A stretch of 64,000 nt of DNA from contig NZ_FQZL01000004.1 in assembly GCF_900142005.1 (NCBI RefSeq), forward strand, positions 124,001 through 188,000, read 5' to 3'. This document shows, piece by piece, positions 40,714 to 50,448 of this stretch; positions within the stretch are counted from its first letter, which is position 1; every line of letters begins with the position of its first letter. This stretch comes from Dethiosulfatibacter aminovorans DSM 17477. Lineage in GTDB: Bacteria; Bacillota; Clostridia; Tissierellales; Dethiosulfatibacteraceae. Under the pieces are notes generated by a model that saw nothing but the letters and a program-made list of their open reading frames with translations, was not told where the DNA came from and did not search any database. A program made the position numbers and the translations under genes.

Positions 40714-42504
40714 TTACTCTTTGATTATTGCATCGAATGGACAAGCATCCATACATGCACCACACTTAATACATTTATCCTGATCAATAACGTGAACTTC
40801 CTTCACATTCCCTGATATACAGTTAACAGGACACTGTCTTGCACACTTTGTACATCCCTTACAAGCATCAGTAATCTTGTAGCTAAGAAGCGACTGGCAA
40901 ACTCCTGCAGGACATTTCTTGTCCTTTACGTGTGCCTCATACTCTTCCCTGAAGTACTTCATAGTTGAAAGTACAGGGTTTGGAGCAGTCTGTCCAAGTC
41001 CGCAAAGAGAAGTGTTCTTGATGTTGACAGCAAGTTTCTCAAGAGTGTCAAGGTCTTCCATTACAGCCTTTCCTTCTGCTATCTTTTCAAGTATCTCAAG
41101 CATTCTCTTTGTACCTTCTCTACAAGGCGTACATTTTCCACAAGACTCCTCAACTGTAAACTCAAGGAAGAATCTAGCGATATCAACCATACAGTTGTCT
41201 TCGTCCATTACGATCATTCCGCCTGATCCCATCATTGAACCAAGCTCTGTCAGTGTATCAAAGTCGATTGGTGTATCTATATAGTCGGCAGTTATACATC
41301 CACCTGACGGTCCACCTGTCTGAACTGCCTTGAAAGCTTTTCCGTTAGGACATCCACCGCCTATGTCGTAAATTACCTCTCTAAGTGAAGTTCCCATTGG
41401 TATCTCAACAAGACCTGTATTTGTGATCTTTCCACCAAGAGCAAATACCTTTGTTCCAGGAGACTTTGCGCTTCCAAATGACTTGAACCACTCAGCTCCC
41501 TTGTTTATTATCTGCGGTACGTTTGCAAGAGTCTCAACATTGTTGATGATTGTAGGCTTGCCGAAAAGTCCGCTTACTGCAGGGAATGGAGGCTTGTTTC
41601 TTGACATACCTCTCTGGCCCTCGATTGAAGCTATTAGTGCAGTCTCTTCACCACATACGAATGCACCGGCACCAAGTCTTATGTCAAGCTCGAAATCGAA
41701 TCCTGAGTCAAATATGTTTTCTCCCAGAAGTCCAAGGTCCTTGGCCTGCGCTATTGCTATCTTAAGTCTTTCAACAGCTATTGGATATTCCGCTCTAACG
41801 TAGATGAATCCCTTGGTTGCACCTATTGCATAACCGGCAATTGCCATTGCTTCAAGAACTGCATGAGGGTCTCCCTCAAGAACTGATCTGTCCATGAATG
41901 CACCTGGATCTCCTTCGTCCGCGTTACAGATTATATACTTCTGGTCTGCAACCTGAGGTGCTGCAAATCCCCACTTAACACCTGTAGGGAAACCACCGCC
42001 TCCTCTACCTCTGAGACCTGCATCCTTTATAACATCAACAACTTCCGCTGGAGTCATTTCAGTCAATGCTTTTCCAAGAGCGGTATATCCATCTCTTGCA
42101 ATATACTCGTTAATATCTTCAGGATTGATTACACCACAGTTCTGAAGTGCAACCCTTTTCTGTTTTGCATAGAAGTCCACTTCACTTAGAGACTTAAGGT
42201 CTTCTGCGTCCAAGCTTCCTTCATAAAGATACTCTTTAACTATTCTACCCTTGTAAAGGTGCTCTTCAACTATCTTGTCCACTCTTTCAACTTCCATTTT
42301 TGAGTAGAAAGCACCCTCAGGATAAACTACTACTATAGGACCTTCTTCACAAAGTCCGAAACATCCCGTACTTATAACCTGGACTTCCTTGTCCAGTTCC
42401 ATTTCCTTTATTTTCTCTTCAAATCTATCTTTTATATCTCCAGATTTTGAAGAAGCACATCCTGTACCGCCACATACCAGTACATGTGATCTGAATATAG
42501 CCAT
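40714..42504 (-). CDS. hydB: NADH-binding hydrogenase subunit (HydB, NuoF-like)
   Basis: A 596-residue flavoprotein subunit. It has an N-terminal thioredoxin-like [2Fe-2S] domain (CGGTGCASS and STGCFGLCEEGP), the NuoF core with the NADH/FMN glycine-rich GLRGRGGGGFPTG (about residue 165) and DEGDPGAFMDR, the [4Fe-4S] Cys cluster ESCGKCTPCREGT (about residue 470), and two C-terminal ferredoxin-type clusters (CKGCTKCARQCPV, CIKCGACMDACPF). This layout matches HydB of bifurcating hydrogenases, where FMN is the bifurcation site. AGGAGG precedes the ATG; 13 nt before hydA. Confidence 0.96.
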   Translation of the reverse strand: MAIFRSHVLVCGGTGCASSKSGDIKDRFEEKIKEMELDKEVQVISTGCFGLCEEGPIVVVYPEGAFYSKMEVERVDKIVEEHLYKGRIVKEYLYEGSLDAEDLKSLSEVDFYAKQKRVALQNCGVINPEDINEYIARDGYTALGKALTEMTPAEVVDVIKDAGLRGRGGGGFPTGVKWGFAAPQVADQKYIICNADEGDPGAFMDRSVLEGDPHAVLEAMAIAGYAIGATKGFIYVRAEYPIAVERLKIAIAQAKDLGLLGENIFDSGFDFELDIRLGAGAFVCGEETALIASIEGQRGMSRNKPPFPAVSGLFGKPTIINNVETLANVPQIINKGAEWFKSFGSAKSPGTKVFALGGKITNTGLVEIPMGTSLREVIYDIGGGCPNGKAFKAVQTGGPSGGCITADYIDTPIDFDTLTELGSMMGSGGMIVMDEDNCMVDIARFFLEFTVEESCGKCTPCREGTKRMLEILEKIAEGKAVMEDLDTLEKLAVNIKNTSLCGLGQTAPNPVLSTMKYFREEYEAHVKDKKCPAGVCQSLLSYKITDACKGCTKCARQCPVNCISGNVKEVHVIDQDKCIKCGACMDACPFDAIIKE

Positions 42505-42533
42505 AATGACCCTCCTTTATTACTCTGGAGAAA

Positions 42534-42902
42534 TTACTTCTCCACAGCTCCTATTGTATATTCCGCTACTACATTTCCATTAACCAGATGCTCTGCAACA
42601 ACCTTCTTTGTCTTTTCAGCATCCATAAATACATAGGTAACCTTCTCCTTATCAGGCATAGTCACTTCAACTATTGGCTCATATGCGCACATTCCGATAC
42701 ATCCTGTCTGAACAACCTGAACATCGGCCATGTTTCTCTTCTGAAGCTCTTCAATAAAAGCCTGCAATACAGGTCTCGCTCCTGCAGATATTCCGCATGT
42801 CGCCATTCCTACAACAACTCTTGTAGTCTTTCCAGAATCTCTTAATTCAAGATTTTTCTTCGCTTCTTCTCTGATTTTTTTCAATTCTTCCAATGATTTC
42901 AT
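42534..42902 (-). CDS. Thioredoxin-like [2Fe-2S] ferredoxin
   Basis: A 122-residue single-domain [2Fe-2S] protein with the Cys pattern MATCGISAGA and TGCIGMCAYEP, the same fold as the N-terminal domain of HydB and the C-terminal domain of NuoE. Homologs occur between hydC and hydB in many clostridial operons and probably add an electron-transfer site. GGAGG precedes the ATG. It is 29 nt before hydB and 13 nt after hydC. Confidence 0.9.
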   Translation of the reverse strand: MKSLEELKKIREEAKKNLELRDSGKTTRVVVGMATCGISAGARPVLQAFIEELQKRNMADVQVVQTGCIGMCAYEPIVEVTMPDKEKVTYVFMDAEKTKKVVAEHLVNGNVVAEYTIGAVEK

Positions 42903-42915
42903 ATCTACCTCCGGA

Positions 42916-43404
42916 TTACTCTCTGTAACTCTTGATTATGTCTGGGATATCCTTAGGATCAACCTTGCCGTAAACTGTTTCGCCCACCATCATTACAGGT
43001 GCCAGTCCGCAGCATCCAAGACATCTTGTCGCTTCCAACGTAAAAAGACCATCTTCTGTTGTTGCACCAACAGGGATCTTCAATTCACTTGCAAGCTTGT
43101 CAAGTACCAGCTGTGCATTCTTAACATAGCAAGCTGTTCCCATACATACTCCTACAGTATGCTTTCCTTTTGGCTCAAGTGAAAACTGAGTGTAGAATGT
43201 AGCTACACCATAGATTTCAGCCATAGGGATTCCGGTTTTTTCGGATATGAACTTTTGCACTTCTATCGGCAGATAGCCAAATAGTTCTTGTGCTTTGTGT
43301 AACGTTTGCATCAGGACACCTTGTGATGCATCCTGTGCTTCGATGTAACTTGCCAGTTCATCGAAATTAGCTTTGTTTTCAACAATATCGATTGTTTTCT
43401 GCAC
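42916..43404 (-). CDS. hydC: NuoE-like [2Fe-2S] hydrogenase subunit (HydC)
   Basis: A 162-residue NuoE-family protein: an N-terminal helical region (ASQGVLMQTLHKAQELFGYL) and a thioredoxin-like [2Fe-2S] domain with Cys in VCMGTACYVKNA and TRCLGCCGLAP. First gene of the hydrogenase operon. It starts with GTG at 43404, with AGGAGG 8 nt upstream, 30 nt after the predicted transcription start. Confidence 0.95.
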   Translation of the reverse strand: MQKTIDIVENKANFDELASYIEAQDASQGVLMQTLHKAQELFGYLPIEVQKFISEKTGIPMAEIYGVATFYTQFSLEPKGKHTVGVCMGTACYVKNAQLVLDKLASELKIPVGATTEDGLFTLEATRCLGCCGLAPVMMVGETVYGKVDPKDIPDIIKSYRE

Positions 43405-43440
43405 TTTTATTTCCTCCTACTATATACAAATATCACGATT

Positions 43441-43469
43441 ATTATACTTTGTTGTTAATTTTATGTCAA
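43441..43469 (-). promoter_or_regulatory. Consensus sigma-A promoter of the hydrogenase operon
   Basis: -35 TTGACA (43469-43464), 17-nt spacer, -10 TATAAT (43446-43441): consensus at every base, predicting high expression. Predicted start near 43434. Confidence 0.88.
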
Positions 43470-43706
43470 TTACTTTGACAAGAATTTATCATGAAAAAAC
43501 GACTTTTTTTCATTTTTGTCTTTCTTTGTGGTATCTGTCTTATATTTTAAGACATTTCACTTTTTTGTAAACATTTTCCCATTATTGCAAGGAAAAACCA
43601 TGCACTTGCTCAAGCATGAGTTTAATAAATAAATAACTAATTTTTATCGATAATTGTACAGGTATCTATACAATCTGTTAAAATATGGACAAATAAAATT
43701 CTCAGG

Positions 43707-43780
43707 ACATCGAGTCCTTCGAATTATCTGACGTTCACGTGAGTGATAATTCCCAAAATCCGTAATTATATTGAACGTCA
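43707..43780. other. Nested inverted repeats upstream of the hydrogenase promoter
   Basis: The 429-bp gap 43405-43833 holds, besides promoter and terminator, GGAC-N5-GTCC (43707-43719), GAATTATC-16nt-GATAATTC and TGACGTTCA (43728-43736) with TGAACGTCA (43772-43780). The last two are mutually exclusive. The 16-nt inner loop recalls elements A and B, but their loop motifs are absent. Unassigned. Confidence 0.35.
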
Positions 43781-43791
43781 TGTAATAAAAA

Positions 43792-43816
43792 ATTCCAGGG
43801 AATTTATCCCTGGAAT
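43792..43816 (-). terminator. Terminator of the noc-soj-spo0J operon
   Basis: ATTCCAGGG-N7-CCCTGGAAT followed by TTTTTTATT on the minus strand, 18 nt after the parB stop. Confidence 0.88.
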
Positions 43817-43833
43817 CTACTTTCCTATTTATT

Positions 43834-44697
43834 CTAACTCAACTTGTCCGATATTATATTAAGAATTCTCTGAAGCTCTTCATCATTGGAAAAGAACAGC
43901 TGTATTTTTCCTGATTTCTTTCTCTTGTTAATTTCAACCTTGGTGCCCAGCTCGTTCATTAAAACTTCCTCAATATGCAGTATATTTGGTTCCTTCTCGT
44001 TTTTCCTAACTTTCTTGTTTTCGTCTTTCTTGCCATTTTTCAACTCTCTGACGATTTTTTCCGTTTCTCTGACGCTCAGGTCTTCTTTAAGTATTCTGTC
44101 CGTTACAGCCTTAATTTCCTTTTCTCCAATGCCCGCCAGAGCCTTTCCGTGTCCTGTTGTCATATCACCGTTCATAATGTACTTCTGAACATAATCGGGA
44201 AGCTTAAGAAGTCTCATGATATTTGTTACATATACCCTGCTCTTTCCAACCATGGTTGAAACCTCTTCCTGGGTTATATCATACCTGTCCATAACAACCT
44301 TGTAAGCTACAGCCTCATCTATGGAATTGAGATCCTCCCTCTGAATGTTTTCTATTAGGGCAATCTCCTCCTGGCTTCTGTTGTCTATATCCCTCACTAT
44401 GGAAGGGATTTCCTTGAGACCTGCCTGTCTGGCGGCCCTCCACCTTCTTTCTCCTGCAATGAGCTGGTAGTGCATTCCCGATTTCTTCACGATTACAGGT
44501 TGGATCACTCCATGTCTTTCTATTGACTTTGAAAGCTCGTCTATCTTTTCTTCGTCGAAGTTCTTTCTTGGCTGAAGAGGATTGGACTTGATAAGGTCTA
44601 CGCCTATATTTACTATGGAATTTTCATCTATCTTGTCGAACTCTTCGTTTATTAGAGCAGACAGCCCCTTTCCAAGGGCCTTTCTCTTGCTTGCCAT
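43834..44697 (-). CDS. parB: Chromosome partitioning protein ParB (Spo0J)
   Basis: CTP-dependent clamp that loads at parS and organises the origin region. The 287-residue protein has the N-terminal NPLQPRKNFDEEKIDELSKS, the CTP-binding GERRWRAARQAG (about residue 77), the helix-turn-helix (YDITQEEVSTMVGKSRVYVTN, about residues 135-155) and a C-terminal dimerisation domain. It differs in the recognition region from the Noc-like paralog two genes upstream (KSRVYVTNIMRLLKLP against KTQSTIANKLRILKLP). AAGGGGG precedes the ATG; soj is 9 nt upstream. Confidence 0.95.
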   Translation of the reverse strand: MASKRKALGKGLSALINEEFDKIDENSIVNIGVDLIKSNPLQPRKNFDEEKIDELSKSIERHGVIQPVIVKKSGMHYQLIAGERRWRAARQAGLKEIPSIVRDIDNRSQEEIALIENIQREDLNSIDEAVAYKVVMDRYDITQEEVSTMVGKSRVYVTNIMRLLKLPDYVQKYIMNGDMTTGHGKALAGIGEKEIKAVTDRILKEDLSVRETEKIVRELKNGKKDENKKVRKNEKEPNILHIEEVLMNELGTKVEINKRKKSGKIQLFFSNDEELQRILNIISDKLS

Positions 44698-44706
44698 ATG
44701 TCCCCC

Positions 44707-45477
44707 TTATATCCTGCCCAGAAATTCTTCCGCCAAATTCGTATAGGCTTCAGCACCCTTCGACTTTTCGTCGTACTCAACTATTGATTGTCCAAAACTT
44801 GGTGCCTCTGCCAATCTTACATTTCTGGGAATTATTGACTTGTAAACCTTGTTCTTGAAATACTTCTTTACTTCCTCCACTACTTGGATCGAAAGGTTAG
44901 TCCTTCCATCATACATGTTGAGAACTATCCCTTCAATGTCAAGCTTGGGATTCAAATTTCTCTTGACCAGCTTTACCGTATTCACAAGCTGGCTTACACC
45001 CTCAAGAGCGTAATACTCACACTGAATAGGAATTATTACACTGTCGGAAGCAGTAAGTGCGTTTATGGTCAAAAGTCCAAGGGAAGGAGGACAATCGATG
45101 AAAATAAAATCATAATCCTCCCTTATCTTTCCCAGGAAATTCTTCAAGGTGTTCTCTCTGTGTACAGTCTTGGTAAGCTCTATTTCCGCACCAGCAAGCT
45201 CTATGTTCGACGGTATCAGGTGAAGGTTCTCAACATCCGTTTCAACAATGGCACTTGATTCACCGGATTCTTCAATATCCGAAAAAAGACAGTCGTATAT
45301 TGTGGAATCAACATCATTCTTGTCTATTCCAAAGCCGCTTGTCGAATTGCCCTGGGGATCTATGTCCACAGACAATATGCGCTTGCCCTTCATTGCAAGG
45401 ATTGCAGACAGATTTACATTTGTAGTGGTCTTGCCTACGCCTCCCTTTTGATTGAAAATTGATATAACCTTACCCAT
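44707..45477 (-). CDS. parA: Chromosome partitioning ATPase ParA (Soj)
   Basis: A 256-residue deviant Walker ATPase that works with ParB in origin segregation and regulates DnaA in Bacillus. It has the deviant Walker A QKGGVGKTTTNVN (residues 10-22), the A' motif VDIDPQGNSTSGFG and Walker B FIFIDCPPSLG. The DnaA-contacting and dimer residues cannot be checked by eye. GAGGTGG precedes the ATG. Confidence 0.96.
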   Translation of the reverse strand: MGKVISIFNQKGGVGKTTTNVNLSAILAMKGKRILSVDIDPQGNSTSGFGIDKNDVDSTIYDCLFSDIEESGESSAIVETDVENLHLIPSNIELAGAEIELTKTVHRENTLKNFLGKIREDYDFIFIDCPPSLGLLTINALTASDSVIIPIQCEYYALEGVSQLVNTVKLVKRNLNPKLDIEGIVLNMYDGRTNLSIQVVEEVKKYFKNKVYKSIIPRNVRLAEAPSFGQSIVEYDEKSKGAEAYTNLAEEFLGRI

Positions 45478-45486
45478 GTTCCACCT

Positions 45487-46284
45487 CTAGATCTTATTTT
45501 TAGGAATTTTAACCTTCAGCTCTATATATTCGTCAAAATCCTTCTGCTCAAATTCAGCAGGTACGCCCGTTTTCTTTATTTCATTGAATGCATGCTTGAT
45601 GGTATTGACATATATCCTGTAGTTGATGAAATTCTTGATGAGTCTCTTGTCCTTTACCTTTTTGTCGCTGTATTTCTTTATTATATCATCAATTAGTTTT
45701 TCAGTCTCTTTTACAGTCAAATTATTTTTAATAATTTTGTCAACAACGTTTTTCTGCAGCTCCTCATCCTTCAACTTGAGAAGTGCCCTTCCGTGTCTTT
45801 CGGTGAGACCGTGGTCCACCAAATTTGCCTTTACTACTTCAGGGAGCTTTAGAATCCTAAGCTTGTTTGCTATAGTTGACTGTGTCTTTCCTATCTTATC
45901 TGCAAGCTCCAGCTGGGTTATTTCAAAGATGTCCATAAGGTTCCTATAAGATTCCGCTTCCTCCAGGAAATTCAAATCCTCTCTCTGAAGATTCTCTACA
46001 AGTGCAATGGCTGCAGAATTACTCTCGTCAACATCAATAACAAGTGAAGGAATTTCCTCCATTCCAGCTAGCTGTGCAGCACGGAATCTTCTCTCTCCAG
46101 CAATTATTTCATATTCCCTTTCGCTGTTCTTCTTAAGTGATATTGGCTGGATAATTCCATAGGACTGTATTGAGTATGTGAGTTCAATAAGCGCATCCTC
46201 CTGGAATACTTTTCTGGGCTGGTGTTTGTTTGGTACTATCCAGTCCAGATTTATCATTTCTACTGCTTTGAATTCCTGCATCAT
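45487..46284 (-). CDS. noc: Nucleoid occlusion protein Noc (ParB paralog)
   Basis: ParB-family CTPase of 265 residues. The CTP motif GERRFRAAQLAG (about residue 64) is present, and the helix-turn-helix QLELADKIGKTQSTIANKLRILKLP has the QSTIANKLR recognition region characteristic of Noc rather than Spo0J. A perfect Noc-binding palindrome lies in mnmE at 49688. The N-terminus starts directly with the ParB fold (MMQEFKAVEMINLDWIVPNK) and lacks an obvious extra amphipathic membrane-targeting helix as described in Bacillus Noc. Position between rsmG and soj is also that of Bacillus noc. Starts at 46284 or 46281. Confidence 0.9.
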   Translation of the reverse strand: MMQEFKAVEMINLDWIVPNKHQPRKVFQEDALIELTYSIQSYGIIQPISLKKNSEREYEIIAGERRFRAAQLAGMEEIPSLVIDVDESNSAAIALVENLQREDLNFLEEAESYRNLMDIFEITQLELADKIGKTQSTIANKLRILKLPEVVKANLVDHGLTERHGRALLKLKDEELQKNVVDKIIKNNLTVKETEKLIDDIIKKYSDKKVKDKRLIKNFINYRIYVNTIKHAFNEIKKTGVPAEFEQKDFDEYIELKVKIPKNKI

Positions 46285-46295
46285 TTATTATACTC

Positions 46296-47006
46296 CTATA
46301 ATGGTTTCTTTGTTGGTTTTCCGGCTTTTCTTGGATACTTAACCGGCGTCTCCCTGTATTTTTCTATTATTATTATGCTTCTGGATATATCCGTTCCCGG
46401 AAGCCTGTATTTCACAATATTCCTTATTCTTCCTCCCAGCAAGTCAAGTGCATTTGCCGAATCCTCAATTTCCTTTTCAACATCTCCGCTTTTCATTGAT
46501 ATGAAGCATCCTCCAACCTTTACAAAGGGGATGCAGTATTCGGAAAGTATATTGAGAGGTGCTACGGCCCTTGATATTGAAAGGTCAAATTTTTCCCTGT
46601 AGTCCTCATTGACTCCGAAATCCTCAGCCCTTCCGTGTATGAGACTGACATTTTGTAGACCGAGACTTTTCACTACCTCTTCCAGAAAGATTATCCTCTT
46701 GTTCAGACTGTCAAGAAGTGTAACATCCATTTTCTCATTAACTATCTTAAGAGGTATTCCGGGAAATCCTCCTCCGGTACCCACATCTATCATCTTATCC
46801 ACAGATTCCATGTCAAAATGATTTTTAACTATAATGCTGTCCACAAAATGCTTCATGTATATGTCTTCATCTTCCGTAATGGAAGTGATGTTTATTTTCT
46901 TGTTCCATTCCTGGATCATTGTCTTGTATAATTCAAACTTGTCCACCTGCTCGGAAGTACAATCCAGGTCCGAGGATTTCAACATTTCTTCAAGTTTATT
47001 CTTCAT
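46296..47006 (-). CDS. rsmG: 16S rRNA (guanine527-N7)-methyltransferase
   Basis: S-adenosylmethionine-dependent methylation of G527 in 16S rRNA. The 236-residue protein has the SAM-binding [13 protein letters not shown] (about residue 72), RAEDFG and the family end block [11 protein letters not shown]. The start overlaps the mnmG stop by 11 nt and follows GAAGGA. Same order (mnmE-mnmG-rsmG-noc) as in Bacillus. Confidence 0.96.
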   Translation of the reverse strand: MKNKLEEMLKSSDLDCTSEQVDKFELYKTMIQEWNKKINITSITEDEDIYMKHFVDSIIVKNHFDMESVDKMIDVGTGGGFPGIPLKIVNEKMDVTLLDSLNKRIIFLEEVVKSLGLQNVSLIHGRAEDFGVNEDYREKFDLSISRAVAPLNILSEYCIPFVKVGGCFISMKSGDVEKEIEDSANALDLLGGRIRNIVKYRLPGTDISRSIIIIEKYRETPVKYPRKAGKPTKKPL

Positions 47007-48900
47007 CCGTTTCCTTCACCCTTCTCTGCTGCTCCAGATAGATGACAAGTACATTGACATCGGCAGGAGACACTCCAGATATCCTTGATGCCTGTCCAAG
47101 GGAGTCAGGCCTTATTTTTGAAAGCTTCTGTCTCGCTTCCAATCTCAGTCCCTTGATCGCGTCATATTCTATGTTTTCAGGAATGTTCTTGTTTTCCATT
47201 TTTTTGAATTGTTCTATCTGCTTGAACTGCTTCTTGATATATCCTTCGTACTTAATCTGTATTTCTATCTGCTGTATTACCACCCTGTCCACCTCAGGTC
47301 TTCCCGGATCAATCTCCTTAAGGTCGTCATAATTAACTTCAGGTCTTCTCAATAATTCATACATTGACATTGGAGCCTTAAGAGGAACTGTACCAAGCTT
47401 GTCCAACAGACTCTTCACCTGCGCAGCAGGAGTCACCATCCTGCCTTTAAGCCTTGATATTTCCTTGCTTATGCTTACTGTTTTGTCCGTGAATTTTTTA
47501 TATCTTTCGAGGTTTACAAGTCCAGCCTTGTAACCCTTTTCCGTAAGTCTCAAGTCGGCATTGTCCTGTCTAAGCACAAGTCTGTACTCCGCCCTTGATG
47601 TCATCATCCTGTAGGGCTCGTTTGTTCCCTTGGTTACAAGATCGTCTATAAGAACACCTATGTATGCTTCGGACCTGTCCAGAATCATAGGTTCCTTTCC
47701 GTTCAACTTGAGAACGGCATTTATTCCGGCTACAAGACCCTGCCCTGCGGCTTCCTCATATCCTGAACTTCCATTTATCTGTCCTGCAAAGAAAAGATTT
47801 TCAATACTCTTGATTTCAAGACTTCTCTTTAGCTGTGTAGGGTCTATGCAGTCGTATTCTATTGCATAGGCAGGTCTCATAATCTTGCAGTTCTCCATTC
47901 CCACTATTGTCCTGTACATTGCTATCTGCACCTCTTCAGGCAGTGATGTGGAGAATCCCTGTATATACATTTCCTTTGTATCAAGACCTTCAGGCTCAAC
48001 AAAAACCTGGTGCTTGGGCTTGTCTGAGAACTTCACCACCTTGTCTTCCATTGACGGGCAGTATCTCGGTCCAACACCTTCCATCTTTCCGGCATACAAA
48101 GGCGATCTTGAGAGGTTATCCATTATAATTTTATGTGTCTCTGCATTGGTATAGCAAAGATGACAGGGCACCTGATCTATGTCTATCTTGTCATTCATGA
48201 AGGAGAATGGTATTATTTCCGCATCTCCTTCCTGTATTTCCATCTTTTCAAGATCTATTGAATCCTTGTGAACCCTTGCCGGCGTGCCTGTCTTGAATCT
48301 TTTAAGCACTATTCCATTCTCTATTAGAGATGCTGAAAGCTCGTTTGCAGGGAACAGACCTCCCGGTCCTCCCTCGTAGCTCACTTCTCCCATGTATATC
48401 TTGCCCTTAAGATACGTTCCGGTACACAGTATTGCAGCTTCCGTCTCGAAATAAGCACCTGTCTTGGTGTTTACTCCGACAACTTTTCCATCAACAACAT
48501 CTATTTCAGTAACCTCGTTCTGCACAAGGTCAAGGTTATATTCATTCTCTATTGCCTGCTTCATTGCCACATGATATATTCTCTTGTCAGTCTGTGCCCT
48601 TGAAGAATGAACTGCAGGTCCCTTTGAAGTATTCAGAAGCTTGAACTGTATCATGGCCTTGTCAGTTGCAAAGGCCATTTCTCCACCAAGGGCATCAATT
48701 TCCTTTACTATATGACCCTTTCCTGTTCCTCCTATTGAAGGATTGCAGGGCATCATGGCCAGTGAGTCAAGGCTAAGGGTTATCATAATCGTCTTCTTGC
48801 CCATTCTTGCAGCGGCAAGGGCAGCCTCGCATCCTGCATGTCCTGCTCCTACCACCACTACATCATATTTCCCTGCTATAAATCTCTTTATGTCTTTCAC
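46996..48900 (-). CDS. mnmG: tRNA uridine 5-carboxymethylaminomethyl modification enzyme MnmG
   Basis: FAD enzyme that with MnmE builds the cmnm5 group on wobble U34 of tRNAs. The 634-residue protein has the FAD-binding [17 protein letters not shown] (about residue 18), the signature [28 protein letters not shown] and the C-terminal helical domain ([19 protein letters not shown]). GTG start at 48900 with GGAGG 9 nt upstream; 15 nt after mnmE. Confidence 0.97.
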   Translation of the reverse strand: MKDIKRFIAGKYDVVVVGAGHAGCEAALAAARMGKKTIMITLSLDSLAMMPCNPSIGGTGKGHIVKEIDALGGEMAFATDKAMIQFKLLNTSKGPAVHSSRAQTDKRIYHVAMKQAIENEYNLDLVQNEVTEIDVVDGKVVGVNTKTGAYFETEAAILCTGTYLKGKIYMGEVSYEGGPGGLFPANELSASLIENGIVLKRFKTGTPARVHKDSIDLEKMEIQEGDAEIIPFSFMNDKIDIDQVPCHLCYTNAETHKIIMDNLSRSPLYAGKMEGVGPRYCPSMEDKVVKFSDKPKHQVFVEPEGLDTKEMYIQGFSTSLPEEVQIAMYRTIVGMENCKIMRPAYAIEYDCIDPTQLKRSLEIKSIENLFFAGQINGSSGYEEAAGQGLVAGINAVLKLNGKEPMILDRSEAYIGVLIDDLVTKGTNEPYRMMTSRAEYRLVLRQDNADLRLTEKGYKAGLVNLERYKKFTDKTVSISKEISRLKGRMVTPAAQVKSLLDKLGTVPLKAPMSMYELLRRPEVNYDDLKEIDPGRPEVDRVVIQQIEIQIKYEGYIKKQFKQIEQFKKMENKNIPENIEYDAIKGLRLEARQKLSKIRPDSLGQASRISGVSPADVNVLVIYLEQQRRVKETDEE

Positions 48901-48915
48901 TTGCTTATTCCTCCA

Positions 48916-50292
48916 TTACTTCCCTATGCAAAACTCGGTAAATATCTTGTCTATAAGGTCGTCCCTTACGGATTCACCTGTTATTTCTCCCAAAAATTCC
49001 AGTGAATTCATTATATCCACTTCCAGACATTCCAGGGTCAGGGATTTTTCTATGCTTTCAAGCACTTCTTCAATGGACTTTCTTGCCTTCATAAGAAGAT
49101 TTTTGTGTCTCATGTTGCTGACTATGATGTCATCATCCACATCCAATGCACCCTTCAGAAATTCTTCCTTTATTTTGTTCTCTATTTTTTCCAGTCCCCT
49201 GTTGCCCTTGATTGAAACCTTTATTACCTCTTCCTTGATTTTATGGAAATTTTCAAAATCTATTTTTTCCGGAAGATCCGTCTTGTTCAAAAGATACAAT
49301 ACCTTCTTGTCCTGGATTTCCTTGATTATCATTATGTCTTCACCTTCAAGGGCCTTCGAGGCATCGAAAATCATCAATATAAGATCAGCCTCATTTATCT
49401 TGTCAAGTGCCTTCTTAACACCTATCTTTTCAACTTCATCGTCCGTATACCTTATACCCGCCGTATCTATTATCTTTAAGGGAACTCCGGCAAGATTCAC
49501 AAATTCCTCTATTGTATCCCTGGTAGTTCCTGGAATTTCAGTCACTATAGCCCTGTTCTCGTTGAGAAGATAGTTCATGAGGGATGATTTTCCCACATTG
49601 GGCTTTCCTAATATAAGGGTCTTTATACCTTCCTTGTATATCTTGCCCGTATCTGCCGACTTGATGAGCTTGTCGAAGCGTTTAAGTATTTCCCGGGAAA
49701 TATTCTTTATGTTTTCAACAGTCATCTCTTCCTCGTCATATTCGGGAAAATCTATATTGACCTCAATCTGTGATATCAGGTCCATAAGTGATTGCCTGAT
49801 ATTCCTTATTTCCTTTGAAAGCCTTCCTTCAAGCTGATGCAAGGAAAGGTCGAAGCTGTTTCTTGTCTTCGAGCTCACAAGGTCCATTACAGCCTCTGCC
49901 TGGGTCAGGTCAATTCTTCCGTTTAAAAAGGCCCTCTTTGTGAATTCTCCTCTTTCAGCAAGCCTGGCTCCTCTTGAAATAAGTATTCCAAGTATCATCT
50001 CAACAGACACAATTCCTCCGTGGCAGTTGATTTCAACCACATCTTCCTTTGTGAATGTGTTTGGACCCTTCATTGCCACAACCAGTACTTCATCTGCTAC
50101 CTTGTCCTTTTCAGGATCAACTATCCATCCGTAGTACATCATCCTGTTCTTAAGTTCTGAAAGCTTCTTTCCGTTTTTACTCTTGAATATATCGCTTACA
50201 ATGCCTATGGCATCCTTTCCGCTTACCCTTACTATTCCTATTCCGGACATACCCGGATATGTTGCCGATGCGGCTATAGTATCAGTATTCAT
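48916..50292 (-). CDS. mnmE: tRNA modification GTPase MnmE
   Basis: A 458-residue GTPase partner of MnmG. N-terminal folate-binding domain (GIGIVRVSGKDA), G domain with GKPNVGKSSLMNYL (about residue 227), DTAG and NKTD, and the C-terminal CIGK ending that all active MnmE proteins carry. AAGGGTGA precedes the ATG. First gene of mnmE-mnmG-rsmG-noc-soj-spo0J. A perfect Noc-binding site is embedded at 49688-49701. Confidence 0.97.
   Translation of the reverse strand: MNTDTIAASATYPGMSGIGIVRVSGKDAIGIVSDIFKSKNGKKLSELKNRMMYYGWIVDPEKDKVADEVLVVAMKGPNTFTKEDVVEINCHGGIVSVEMILGILISRGARLAERGEFTKRAFLNGRIDLTQAEAVMDLVSSKTRNSFDLSLHQLEGRLSKEIRNIRQSLMDLISQIEVNIDFPEYDEEEMTVENIKNISREILKRFDKLIKSADTGKIYKEGIKTLILGKPNVGKSSLMNYLLNENRAIVTEIPGTTRDTIEEFVNLAGVPLKIIDTAGIRYTDDEVEKIGVKKALDKINEADLILMIFDASKALEGEDIMIIKEIQDKKVLYLLNKTDLPEKIDFENFHKIKEEVIKVSIKGNRGLEKIENKIKEEFLKGALDVDDDIIVSNMRHKNLLMKARKSIEEVLESIEKSLTLECLEVDIMNSLEFLGEITGESVRDDLIDKIFTEFCIGK
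49688..49701. promoter_or_regulatory. Noc-binding site (NBS) inside mnmE
   Basis: ATTTCCCGGGAAAT, a perfect 14-bp palindrome identical to the Bacillus subtilis Noc-binding consensus. It lies in the coding region about 3.4 kb from noc and 5 kb from oriC. Confidence 0.75.
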
Positions 50293-50352
50293 AAAATCAC
50301 CCTTTCGTGAATATTTTCTACAATTAAAAAATTACAAAACCATCCGAATATA

Positions 50353-50381
50353 ATTATAACATGATTACACCCCAATACCAA
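50353..50381 (-). promoter_or_regulatory. Probable sigma-A promoter of the mnmE operon
   Basis: -35 TTGGTA (50381-50376), 17-nt spacer, -10 TATAAT (50358-50353), about 60 nt before mnmE. It lies downstream (minus-strand sense) of element B, so element B is not in this leader. Confidence 0.55.
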
Positions 50382-50448
50382 TAAAACAAGCTTCCAACCT
50401 ATTACCCTAAACGAAGTAATTTTGAATAAAAAACAATATTCAACTAAA

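Noticed and set aside
43707..43780. Third copy of the 109-nt element
   Set aside because: It has a helix with a 16-nt loop of the same size, but lacks the CGAGGTC/GGGAG motifs and a convincing outer stem.
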